Of a stretch of DNA of 64,000 nucleotides, positions 56,683 to 64,000 are shown one piece after another. The position numbers were made by a program, and so were the translations under genes. The notes below the pieces were generated by a model. It ran no database searches, was not told where the DNA came from, and worked only from the letters and a program-made list of their open reading frames with translations. Source of the stretch: Phoenicibacter congonensis (GTDB lineage Bacteria > Actinomycetota > Coriobacteriia > Coriobacteriales > Eggerthellaceae); NCBI RefSeq assembly GCF_900169485.1, contig NZ_LT821227.1:372001-436000 (forward strand), read 5' to 3'. Position 1 is the first letter of the stretch, and every line of letters starts with the position of its first letter.

Positions 56683-58236
56683 ATGTATAAACTTGGAATC
56701 GATGTTGGCGGCACAAACACCGACGCAGTTTTAGTAGACGAAAATAGAAACGTAGTGTCTGACATTAAATATCCAACTTCGTCTGATGTTTATGAGGGAA
56801 TCGTCGGCGCAATGCGTGAGGTGTTGAGCGTTTCTGGAGTTAATCCTTCTGAAATCAGACAAGCAATGCTTGGAACAACACAATGCACAAATGCAATCGT
56901 CGAGAGAAAAAATTTAGCGCCAATTGGAATCTTGAGAATCGGTGCTCCTGCTACAACTGGAATCAGGCCAATGGTTGATTGGGCTGAAGACATCCAGTCA
57001 ATTGCTGTTGGCAACAAAATAATTGGCGGAGGTTCTGAATATGACGGAAAAGAACTTGCGCCTTTTGATGCAGAAGGAGCAAGACAATTCTTTATTGACA
57101 TGAAGAACAAAGGAGTCAAGTCAATAGCGATATCAAGCGTTTTTTCGACAGTCAGAAACGATTATGAACTTGAAGCCGCAAAACTTTGCAGAGAGGTGAT
57201 GGGCGAAGATGTCCATGTTTCTGTTTCTAGTGAAATTGGTTCTATGGGGCTCATTGAGCGTGAGAATGCAACAATTCTAAACGCTGCTCTTTGGCAGGTT
57301 GCCGAGCGCTTCACCGACGGCTTTGCTAAAAGTTTGCAGGATGAAGGCATTGTTAATGCAGATGTCTATTTAAGCCAAAACGATGGCACGCTAATGACAA
57401 TGGATCATGCTCGAAAATATCCTATTCTCACAGTTGCTTGCGGGCCAACAAATTCAATCCGAGGTGCAAGCTATCTTTCAAACTTGAGCGATGCTGTTGT
57501 TGTCGATGTCGGTGGAACCACAACCGACCTTGGCGTTATTCAAAATGGCTTCCCAAGAGAATCAAGTGTTGCTGTAACAATTGGTGGTGTGCGAACTAAT
57601 TTTAGAATGCCTGACGTAATTTCGATTGGCCTAGGCGGTGGCTCAATTGTGAGAGTTACGCCCGACGGTGAAGTGACAGTTGGCCCCGACAGTGTTGGAT
57701 ATGACATCACAAATAAGGCACTCGTCTTTGGTGGTGATGTGATCACTGCAACCGACGTTGCTGTTCGTCTCGGCATGGTAGAACTTGGTGACGCAAGCCT
57801 CGCTAATTCGATTCCTCTTGAAGTTGCCAAAAAAGCTATGTCTGAGATTAGAAACCTGATTGAAGATAGTGTCGATGCTATGAAAGTCTCGAACGTCGAT
57901 GTTGAACTTGTTCTTGTTGGCGGCGGATCTATTATTCTTCCTGACAAGATCGCTGGCGCTTCGAAAGTTGTAAAGCCTGCGCATTTTGGTTGCGCTAACG
58001 CCATTGGATCTGCTATTTCTAAGGTGAGCGGAACATTTGAAAAACTCATGAATTATGAGGAGTTGCCGCGCGAAGAGTCGCTCGAAAAAGCGAAAAGCGA
58101 AGCAATTGAATTCGCCGTTGAGGCCGGTGCAGTGCGTGACACCGTAGAAATTATCGAGGTTGAAGACGTGCCGCTTTCATATTATCCAGGGAATACTAAC
58201 CGGGTTAAGGTTAAAGCTTCCGGTAATCTCGCCTAA
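56683..58236 (+). CDS. Hydantoinase/oxoprolinase family protein
   Basis: A 517-residue actin-fold ATPase of the hydantoinase A/5-oxoprolinase type, expected to open a cyclic amide ring with ATP. Phosphate motifs are visible as GIDVGGTNTDAVLVD at the N terminus and VVDVGGTTTDLGV near residue 270. GGGSIVRVTPDGEVTVGPDS follows. It lacks a separate HyuB-type subunit; DUF917 probably takes its place. It ends the operon. Confidence 0.9.
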   Translation: MYKLGIDVGGTNTDAVLVDENRNVVSDIKYPTSSDVYEGIVGAMREVLSVSGVNPSEIRQAMLGTTQCTNAIVERKNLAPIGILRIGAPATTGIRPMVDWAEDIQSIAVGNKIIGGGSEYDGKELAPFDAEGARQFFIDMKNKGVKSIAISSVFSTVRNDYELEAAKLCREVMGEDVHVSVSSEIGSMGLIERENATILNAALWQVAERFTDGFAKSLQDEGIVNADVYLSQNDGTLMTMDHARKYPILTVACGPTNSIRGASYLSNLSDAVVVDVGGTTTDLGVIQNGFPRESSVAVTIGGVRTNFRMPDVISIGLGGGSIVRVTPDGEVTVGPDSVGYDITNKALVFGGDVITATDVAVRLGMVELGDASLANSIPLEVAKKAMSEIRNLIEDSVDAMKVSNVDVELVLVGGGSIILPDKIAGASKVVKPAHFGCANAIGSAISKVSGTFEKLMNYEELPREESLEKAKSEAIEFAVEAGAVRDTVEIIEVEDVPLSYYPGNTNRVKVKASGNLA

Positions 58237-58244
58237 GCTGCGGC

Positions 58245-58338
58245 TAATCCTGGGCGGCATCTTTGCGCTGCAACACATTGGGAAGTGCCCGAAGTATGGC
58301 TCCTCAGTGTTTCGCGTAAATCTGCTCGCTCAGGATTA
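58245..58338. other. Inverted repeat after the hydantoinase gene
   Basis: TAATCCTG (58245) and CAGGATTA (58331) are exact inverted repeats 78 bp apart. The region to 58420 is GC-richer than its flanks, with no coding frame. It may be a small repeat element or structured RNA. Confidence 0.3.
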
Positions 58339-58476
58339 CCCTTAAATCTATCAACATTTAGCACCTCGTCTTTGCGCAAGAATCTGCTCCTCCAACTTTG
58401 CACTCGCATCTCTATTGTGGATTGGCATTTATGTTAATCTTGAGATGTTTCTAATTCTTTAAATTCTAAAAATGTA

Positions 58477-58505
58477 TTGACAAAAAGACAGAAGTTGTGT
58501 TTTAT
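58477..58505 (+). promoter_or_regulatory. Promoter of the trp operon
   Basis: TTGACA (58477-58482), 17 bp, then TTTTAT (58500-58505), directly before the T-box leader. Confidence 0.6.
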
Positions 58506-58514
58506 TAGTAGCAC

Positions 58515-58810
58515 GACAATAGTCGAAACCGTTGAAGTGGAGATAACGGCGAGATACGACGCTACAGAGAGCCTGCGATGCTGAGAATCAGGCGCGAAAC
58601 GGTTCGTCAAATGGACCACGGAGGGCACAGTCAAATGTGGGGCGCCCCGCAGAGTATTCTGTGACGTGAGACACGCGTTAGATGTCAGGGTTGTGATGGC
58701 AACTCGTGAGTGTGCAGGAATTAAATTTTCCTGCAAAGCAAGGTGGCACCGCGGATAAATTTATTCGTCCTTGGCTTGGGTTATATAGACCCATGTTGAG
58801 GGCGTTTTTT
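58515..58810 (+). promoter_or_regulatory. T-box leader (tRNA-Trp responsive) of the trp operon
   Basis: The conserved T-box AAGGTGGCACCGCGG is at 58740-58754. Upstream, stem I elements include AGAGAGCCTG with a GATG-containing loop and, on the 3' side, CAAATGGACC, where TGG is the likely tryptophan specifier. It is followed by the terminator at 58766-58810. Uncharged tRNA-Trp should bind and favour the antiterminator. Confidence 0.9.
58766..58810 (+). terminator. T-box-controlled terminator before trpE
   Basis: CGTCCTTGGCTTGGGT (58766-58781) pairs with ACCCATGTTGAGGGCG (58789-58804), with one mismatch and a few G-T pairs, followed by six T. Confidence 0.9.
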
Positions 58811-58827
58811 ATTTGTGGGAGGTTTTG

Positions 58828-60291
58828 ATGAAATTTTCACCGTCACTTGCTGAAGTTAAGAGCATTGCAGACACAGACAACTTTTCTATTGCTCCCATTA
58901 GCTGTGAGATTCTGTCTGATATTTGCACGCCAATAGAAGCGATGCAAATTTTAAAAGGAGTTTCCACTCACTGCTACATGCTTGAGTCGGCTCTTGCAAA
59001 TGAAACATGGGGTCGTTACACATTTTTAGGGTTTGACCCTAAGATGGAAATCACTTGCGTTAATGGCGAAATGAGAGCAGGTGATATTAGCATTAAAACA
59101 GATAACCCATCAACTGTACTTCGCGAGATACTCTCTCGCTACAAAAGTCCAAAAATTGAAGGGCTACCCACTTTTACCGGCGGATTGGTGGGCTATTTTT
59201 CCTATGATTATCTGGGTTACAGTGAGCCTAAAGCTAAGACTTCTGCTGATGACACCGAGAATTTCAAAGACGTTGATTTAATGCTCTTTGATCGCGTTAT
59301 AGCTTTTGACAACGTTCGTCAAAAAATAATTCTCATTGCAAACGTGCATCTTGACAACGTCGAAGTTGAATATAACAAAGCGGTTCTTGAACTCAAACGC
59401 ATGGCTGATCTGTTGAGGTCTGGCAAAAAAACAGATGATGTGCCAGGTTGTCTCACAGGTGATGTCACACCGCTTTTCAATAAGCAACAATATTGCGACA
59501 TGGTTGAAACGGCGCGCCATCACATTTTCGAGGGTGACATCTTCCAAATAGTCTTGTCAAATCGTTTGTCGGCACCATTTGAGGGAAGCCTCCTTGGCAC
59601 CTATCGCATGCTTCGCACAATCAACCCTTCGCCCTACATGTTTTATTTTTCAGGGACTGATGTTGAAATTGCAGGTGCCTCCCCTGAAACACTAGTCAAA
59701 CTTGAGGACGGAGTTTTGCACACATTCCCATTAGCAGGCACTCGTCCACGCGGGAAAACTCGCATTGAAGACGATCTTCTTGAGATGGAACTCCTTCTTG
59801 ATAAAAAAGAACTTGCTGAACACAACATGCTCGTCGACCTTGGAAGAAACGACCTTGGAAAAGTGAGCAAGTTTGGAACTGTGGAGGTTGAAATCTTCCA
59901 CACTGTTGAGAAATATTCTCACGTAATGCACATTGGCTCAACTGTTAGAGGAGAGATTTGCGATGACTGTGACGCACTCGATGCAATTGAGGCAGTATTA
60001 CCAGCTGGAACACTTTCGGGCGCCCCAAAAACTCGTGCATGCCAACTAATCAACGAGCTCGAGAACAACAAGCGTGGTGTTTACGGGGGCGCGATTGGTT
60101 ACATCGATTTCACAGGGAACATGGACACTTGCATAGCGATTCGCATCGCCTACAAGAAAAATGGGCAGGTTTTCGTGAGAAGTGGCGCAGGCATTGTCGC
60201 CGATTCAGTGCCAGAAAAAGAATATCAGGAATGCATAAACAAAGCTCAAGCCGTAGTTAACGCTTTAAAAGCTGCAGAGGAGGAACTTTAG
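58828..60291 (+). CDS. trpE: Anthranilate synthase component I
   Basis: A 487-residue subunit that converts chorismate to anthranilate with ammonia from TrpG. The N-terminal feedback-site motif is MLESA. The chorismate-binding C-terminal half includes GDIFQIVLSNRLSAPFEG, SPETLVKLEDG, PLAGTRPRGKT and LPAGTLSGAPKTRACQ. ATG at 58828 follows GGGAGG. It is the first gene after the T-box, and its stop abuts the trpG start. Confidence 0.96.
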   Translation: MKFSPSLAEVKSIADTDNFSIAPISCEILSDICTPIEAMQILKGVSTHCYMLESALANETWGRYTFLGFDPKMEITCVNGEMRAGDISIKTDNPSTVLREILSRYKSPKIEGLPTFTGGLVGYFSYDYLGYSEPKAKTSADDTENFKDVDLMLFDRVIAFDNVRQKIILIANVHLDNVEVEYNKAVLELKRMADLLRSGKKTDDVPGCLTGDVTPLFNKQQYCDMVETARHHIFEGDIFQIVLSNRLSAPFEGSLLGTYRMLRTINPSPYMFYFSGTDVEIAGASPETLVKLEDGVLHTFPLAGTRPRGKTRIEDDLLEMELLLDKKELAEHNMLVDLGRNDLGKVSKFGTVEVEIFHTVEKYSHVMHIGSTVRGEICDDCDALDAIEAVLPAGTLSGAPKTRACQLINELENNKRGVYGGAIGYIDFTGNMDTCIAIRIAYKKNGQVFVRSGAGIVADSVPEKEYQECINKAQAVVNALKAAEEEL

Positions 60292-60858
60292 ATGACGCTG
60301 CTAATCGATAATTACGACAGCTTTTCCTACAACCTTTATCAGATGGTTGGCATGATTGACCCTGACATTCGAGTTGTTAAAAACGATGAATTGACCGTCG
60401 AAGAGATAAAGTCATTGAACCCAAAACGGATAATACTTTCGCCTGGTCCAGGTCGTCCTGAAGATGCAGGCATCACTATTGATGTTGTTCCCCTTGGCAG
60501 GGAAATCCCACTTTTGGGTGTATGTTTGGGGCATCAAGCAATTTGTTCTGCCTATGGTGCAAACGTAATCCACGCAAAAGAGTTGATGCATGGTAAACAG
60601 TCAACTGTTAAATTTGATCTTTCGTGCCCTTTGTTCAAAGGAATTTCAGATGAAGAAAAAGTTGGAAGATATCACTCCCTTGCTGTGGATGCAAAAACTC
60701 TTCCTTGCGATTTAATGCCAGTTGCTTTTGCAGAGGATGGAGAAATCATGGCAGTGCAACACAAAGAATTCCCAATCTTTGGAGTCCAGTTTCACCCAGA
60801 ATCAATTCTCACACCTTGTGGTTTTGAAATTTTAAAGAATTTTATTAGGGAGATTTAG
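60292..60858 (+). CDS. trpG: Anthranilate synthase component II (glutamine amidotransferase)
   Basis: A 188-residue class I glutamine amidotransferase that supplies ammonia to Trp[22 protein letters not shown], the catalytic Cys in GVCLGHQAI, and the His/Glu of VQFHPESI are all present. It starts at the base after the trpE stop. It could also serve folate synthesis (PabA), but the operon favours Trp. Confidence 0.95.
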   Translation: MTLLIDNYDSFSYNLYQMVGMIDPDIRVVKNDELTVEEIKSLNPKRIILSPGPGRPEDAGITIDVVPLGREIPLLGVCLGHQAICSAYGANVIHAKELMHGKQSTVKFDLSCPLFKGISDEEKVGRYHSLAVDAKTLPCDLMPVAFAEDGEIMAVQHKEFPIFGVQFHPESILTPCGFEILKNFIREI

Positions 60859-60860
60859 GA

Positions 60861-61877
60861 ATGATAAAAGAAGCAATTATCAAGATAGTTAACAAGAAAG
60901 ACTTGAGCTATGACGAGGCCTATGCGGTCATGAATGAAATCATGAGTGGCGACACGAGCCAGGTGCAAAATGCAGCATTTCTTTCAGCCCTTTCCACAAA
61001 AAGTGCGCGCGCCGAAACAACAGATGAGATTGCAGGTTGTGCGGCTGCTATGCGTGATCACGCAACTCAAGTTGACACTGGCATGGACATTTTTGAAATT
61101 GTTGGAACTGGTGGAGACAACGCTCAAAGCTTCAACATTTCAACTACTTCGGCGTTAGTCTGCGCGGCTGGAGGCATGAAAGTTGCTAAGCATGGAAATC
61201 GCGCAGCATCATCAAAATGCGGAACTTCTGATTGTCTTGAAGCTCTTGGCGTTAACATCGACCAATCTCCTGAAAAATGCATTGAACTTTTAAATGAAGT
61301 TGGCATGTGTTTCTTTTTTGCTCAAAAATATCACGCATCGATGAAGTATGTCGGTCCAATTCGCAAAGAACTGGGGTTTAGAACTGTTTTTAACATTTTG
61401 GGGCCACTCACGAACCCTGCCAGCCCAACGATGCAATTGCTTGGTGTTTACGACGAATATCTTGTTGAACCTCTAGCGCAGGTCTTGATTAGCCTTGGTG
61501 TAAAACGAGGCATGGTTGTGTTTGGAAAAGACAAGCTTGATGAAATATCGCTTAGTTCTCCAACTAAAATTTGCGAATTTAAAGATGGATGGTTTAAGTC
61601 ATACACCATCACGCCAGAGGAGTTTGGCTTCAGCACGTGTGAAAAAAGTGAACTTGTGGGCGGAGAACCTGAAGAGAACGCTTCAATTACAAGGGCGATT
61701 TTGGCCGGAGATAAAGGGCCAAAAAGAGACGCAGTTTTGATGAACGCAGGCGCGTCTCTCTACATTGCAGGCAAAGCCAATTCAATGAAAGAAGGAATTG
61801 CTCTTGCTGCCGATTTGATTGACAGCGGGAAAGCGGCGGTGACTTTAGGCAAGCTAATTCAAGTGAGCAACAGGTAA
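60861..61877 (+). CDS. trpD: Anthranilate phosphoribosyltransferase
   Basis: A 338-residue enzyme that joins anthranilate to phosphoribosyl pyrophosphate. The PRPP-binding [14 protein letters not shown], the [21 protein letters not shown] motif and GPLTNPASP are canonical. It is a stand-alone TrpD, not fused to TrpG. It begins two bases after the trpG stop. Confidence 0.96.
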   Translation: MIKEAIIKIVNKKDLSYDEAYAVMNEIMSGDTSQVQNAAFLSALSTKSARAETTDEIAGCAAAMRDHATQVDTGMDIFEIVGTGGDNAQSFNISTTSALVCAAGGMKVAKHGNRAASSKCGTSDCLEALGVNIDQSPEKCIELLNEVGMCFFFAQKYHASMKYVGPIRKELGFRTVFNILGPLTNPASPTMQLLGVYDEYLVEPLAQVLISLGVKRGMVVFGKDKLDEISLSSPTKICEFKDGWFKSYTITPEEFGFSTCEKSELVGGEPEENASITRAILAGDKGPKRDAVLMNAGASLYIAGKANSMKEGIALAADLIDSGKAAVTLGKLIQVSNR

Positions 61878-61892
61878 TTTTAGGTAATAAAG

Positions 61893-62780
61893 ATGACCAT
61901 TCTTGATGAAATAGCAACATTTGCAAAACAGCGTGTATCTTTTGCTCAAATGACAATTTCAGCTGAAGATATCAAGGCGCGAGCGTTGGAGTTGCCAAGA
62001 GGAAATTTTGATTTTGAGACAGCACTCAAATCAGGAGACATTGCTTTTATTTGTGAGTGCAAAAAGGCGTCCCCCTCAAAGGGTTTAATTGCATCTGATT
62101 TTCCCTATTTGCAAATTGCAAAGGAATATGAGCGAGCTGGCGCTAACGCAATTTCAGTTTTGACTGAGCCGAAATGGTTTTTAGGAAGCGATGATTATCT
62201 TGCAGAAGTCGCTTCTGCTGTGAACATTCCGTGCCTTCGTAAAGACTTCACAGTTGATGACTACATGATTTATGAGGCAAAGCTTTTGGGGGCTTCTGCT
62301 GTTCTTTTGATATGTTCAATTTTGAGCAAACAGCAAATTGCCGACTACATTGAACTGTGCGATGCGCTTGGCATGTCTGCTTTGGTGGAAGCACATGACG
62401 ACGAAGAAGTTCGCGTCGCGTTGGAAGCGGGTGCAAGAATTATTGGGGTCAACAACCGCAATTTAAAAGACTTCACTGTTGACACAGAGAACAGCAAGCG
62501 TCTTCGAGAACTTGTTCCGACTGATGTGTTGTTTGTCGCAGAAAGTGGCATAAAAACCGCAGAAGATGTTGCTGCGATGAGAAATGTGGGAGCCGATGCA
62601 GTCCTTGTTGGCGAAACACTAATGACTGCCGAGGATAAATCCGCTAAGCTTTTAGAACTTCGTGGAAAAGAAATTCCGTGTTTTAGTAATTCAAATTTGA
62701 ATGCAGTGTCTCCAAGTTACTACGATGACTCTTCCACTCAAAACTTGACTTCTATGGATGAAAGTGAGGTGGGGTTCTAG
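61893..62780 (+). CDS. trpC: Indole-3-glycerol-phosphate synthase
   Basis: A 295-residue TIM-barrel enzyme that closes the indole ring. CECKKASPSKGLI, LRKDFTVDDYMIYEA, GVNNRNLKDFTVD and VAESGIKTAEDV match the family. The C terminus is extended by about 35 polar Ser/Asn-rich residues (from PCFSNSNLNAVS) that typical TrpC lacks. Its stop overlaps the trpF start by one base. Confidence 0.95.
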   Translation: MTILDEIATFAKQRVSFAQMTISAEDIKARALELPRGNFDFETALKSGDIAFICECKKASPSKGLIASDFPYLQIAKEYERAGANAISVLTEPKWFLGSDDYLAEVASAVNIPCLRKDFTVDDYMIYEAKLLGASAVLLICSILSKQQIADYIELCDALGMSALVEAHDDEEVRVALEAGARIIGVNNRNLKDFTVDTENSKRLRELVPTDVLFVAESGIKTAEDVAAMRNVGADAVLVGETLMTAEDKSAKLLELRGKEIPCFSNSNLNAVSPSYYDDSSTQNLTSMDESEVGF

Positions 62781-63538
62781 TGACGAAGATTAAATTCTGC
62801 GGGATGATGTGTGAAGCAGACATTAAAGCCGCAAATGAAATCAAACCAGACTTTGTCGGTTTTGTTTTTGCGCCAAAGAGTAAACGGTGCGTTTCCCAGT
62901 CTTCAGCGGAAAAATTAAAGTGTTTGCTTAACCCATCGATTAAGGCGGTTGGAGTTTTTGTTGATGCTCCTGTGGCTGATGTTGCGCAACTTGTGAGAAA
63001 TAACGTGATTGATGTAATTCAGCTACATGGTTCAGAAAATGAATGTTTTGTAGAAGAGTTAAAAAATGAACTCGATGGTTTGAGCTCGGGCAGTCTATTA
63101 AATCAAAGCAGGAATAATCATTTAGGTCAGGTTCCCATAATTAAGGCATGCCGGGCTAACTCTGCGCAAGATATAAAAGAAACAATTGAATTTCCTTGTG
63201 ACTATCTTTTATTTGATAACGGGCCAGGTGGCACTGGAAAAAAGTTTGATTGGGTGCGTCTAAAAGAAACTATGCGACCCTCTAATTTCGAAGACCCCCT
63301 TGAAAGCAAAACATCTAGATGCAAATTGCAAAAACTTGCGAATAATGGGTGTGACTTTAGGAATCCATTTAGACCCTATTTCCTTGCAGGCGGGCTTGAT
63401 GCACAAAATGTTGCGAAGGCAATTTCTGAGCTTCATCCCTATGCGGTAGATGTGAGCTCAGGCATTGAAACTGAAGGGACTAAAGATATTCAAAAAATGA
63501 AGGCTTTTGCAGCCGCGGTGAGAAAGGACGAGAAATAA
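62780..63538 (+). CDS. trpF: Phosphoribosylanthranilate isomerase
   Basis: A 252-residue TIM-barrel isomerase, longer than the usual 200-210. [11 protein letters not shown] carries the catalytic Cys; [21 protein letters not shown] and [11 protein letters not shown] are canonical. Two polar insertions, near residues 98-115 and 172-205, explain the extra length and lie at loop positions. The start is GTG in the TAGTG overlap with trpC. Confidence 0.92.
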   Translation: MTKIKFCGMMCEADIKAANEIKPDFVGFVFAPKSKRCVSQSSAEKLKCLLNPSIKAVGVFVDAPVADVAQLVRNNVIDVIQLHGSENECFVEELKNELDGLSSGSLLNQSRNNHLGQVPIIKACRANSAQDIKETIEFPCDYLLFDNGPGGTGKKFDWVRLKETMRPSNFEDPLESKTSRCKLQKLANNGCDFRNPFRPYFLAGGLDAQNVAKAISELHPYAVDVSSGIETEGTKDIQKMKAFAAAVRKDEK

Positions 63539-64000
63539 TGACTAACGAAAACGGGCGTTTTGGTATTCATGGCGGACAATACATACCCGAAACTTTGATG
63601 AATGCTGTCATTGAACTTGAGGAAGCCTACAACTTCTACAAGAATGACCCAGATTTTAATCGAGAGCTTCAGGAGCTTTTGGAGGAATATGGAGGGCGTC
63701 CATCGAGGCTTTATTACGCGAAGAAAATGACTGAGGACTTGGGTGGCGCAAAAATCTATTTGAAGCGAGAGGATCTCAATCACACGGGTGCACACAAGAT
63801 TAACAATGTTTTGGGGCAGGCACTTTTAGCGAAAAAAATGGGTAAAACTCGCCTGATTGCCGAGACCGGTGCAGGACAACATGGCGTTGCTACTGCAACT
63901 GCTGCTGCCCTAATGGGCATGGAATGCGTCGTGTTTATGGGTGAAGAGGACATCGTCCGTCAAAAATTGAATGTCTACAAGATGCGCTTGCTTGGGGCCG
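63538..64000 (+). CDS. trpB: Tryptophan synthase beta chain (partial, runs off window)
   Basis: The first 154 residues of the PLP enzyme that condenses indole with serine. [33 protein letters not shown] (with the PLP lysine) and [17 protein letters not shown] identify the TrpB1 type. ATG overlaps the trpF stop by one base. The 3' end, and trpA if present, are beyond the window. Confidence 0.96.
   Translation, partial: MTNENGRFGIHGGQYIPETLMNAVIELEEAYNFYKNDPDFNRELQELLEEYGGRPSRLYYAKKMTEDLGGAKIYLKREDLNHTGAHKINNVLGQALLAKKMGKTRLIAETGAGQHGVATATAAALMGMECVVFMGEEDIVRQKLNVYKMRLLGA

Overview
The window is a low-GC, gene-dense stretch of chromosome from an anaerobic bacterium that ferments amino acids. 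Evidence for anaerobiosis is an oxygen-sensitive class III ribonucleotide reductase (nrdD) and a complete selenocysteine-dependent glycine reductase locus. The cold-shock protein, the YhgE/Pip pair, a DUF2207-like protein, a Cys-repeat membrane protein and frequent TTG starts look most like a low-GC member of Coriobacteriia (Actinomycetota). A clostridial relative cannot be excluded from sequence alone. No rRNA operon, CRISPR array or intact transposase gene was seen.

Layout. 1-2.6 kb: nrdD behind a double NrdR-type box and hairpins. 2.6-2.9 kb: an array of six 11-bp repeats. 2.9-7.0 kb: metal permease plus lipoprotein (minus strand), an SDR enzyme and a DegV protein. 7.1-9.2 kb: groS-groL (minus strand) under a perfect CIRCE operator. 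9.3-16.3 kb: csp, a hydrolase, two unusual membrane proteins (one with a 17-residue-period CxCxCH repeat), a MATE transporter and a MurJ-like flippase. 16.3-21.3 kb: two large YhgE/Pip proteins. 21.7-24.1 kb: tRNA-Ser, a small membrane protein, a methyltransferase, queD and a PAP2 phosphatase. 24.1-32.3 kb: glycine riboswitch, terminator, grdX-grdE-grdB-trxB-trxA-grdA, terminator, grdC-grdD. grdA and grdB each contain one in-frame TGA read as selenocysteine. 32.5-44.3 kb: sirtuin, a duplicated 176-bp non-coding repeat, tRNA-Gln, rmlB-like, an unknown minus-strand gene, tRNA-Arg, uppP, pcrA, CBS-pyrophosphatase, enolase and an alanine/glycine symporter. 44.7-46.2 kb: a rumA-type RNA methyltransferase. 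46.2-50.3 kb: a GC-richer foreign segment. 50.3-58.2 kb: a YoaP-like acetyltransferase, a shikimate-kinase-like protein, a PucR regulator, and an NCS1 permease-DUF917-hydantoinase operon. 58.4-64 kb: a T-box-controlled trpEGDCFB operon, with trpB cut by the window end.

How genes work together. Glycine is sensed by the riboswitch and reduced by the Grd complex. Electrons come through the dedicated TrxB/TrxA pair, and the AGCS symporter at 42.8 kb is a plausible glycine importer. The selenocysteine machinery (selABCD) must lie elsewhere. The PucR regulator probably controls the adjacent permease/hydantoinase operon. Tryptophan synthesis is controlled by tRNA-Trp charging through the T-box.

The most distinctive accessory region is 46.1-50.1 kb. 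It begins in the 3' end of the rumA-like gene, is bounded by a 17-bp near-perfect direct repeat, and ends with a broken large serine recombinase. It carries a tightly coupled three-gene cassette: a ribbon-helix-helix-like protein, an EcoRI-family adenine methyltransferase and a DUF262-HNH nuclease. This reads as a mobile restriction/defence module. Other unexplained signals are the AAGTCTGACAT repeat arrays, the 176-bp tandem element, the CxCxCH repeat protein, a possible structured RNA at 53.9 kb, and polar insertions in several housekeeping enzymes.
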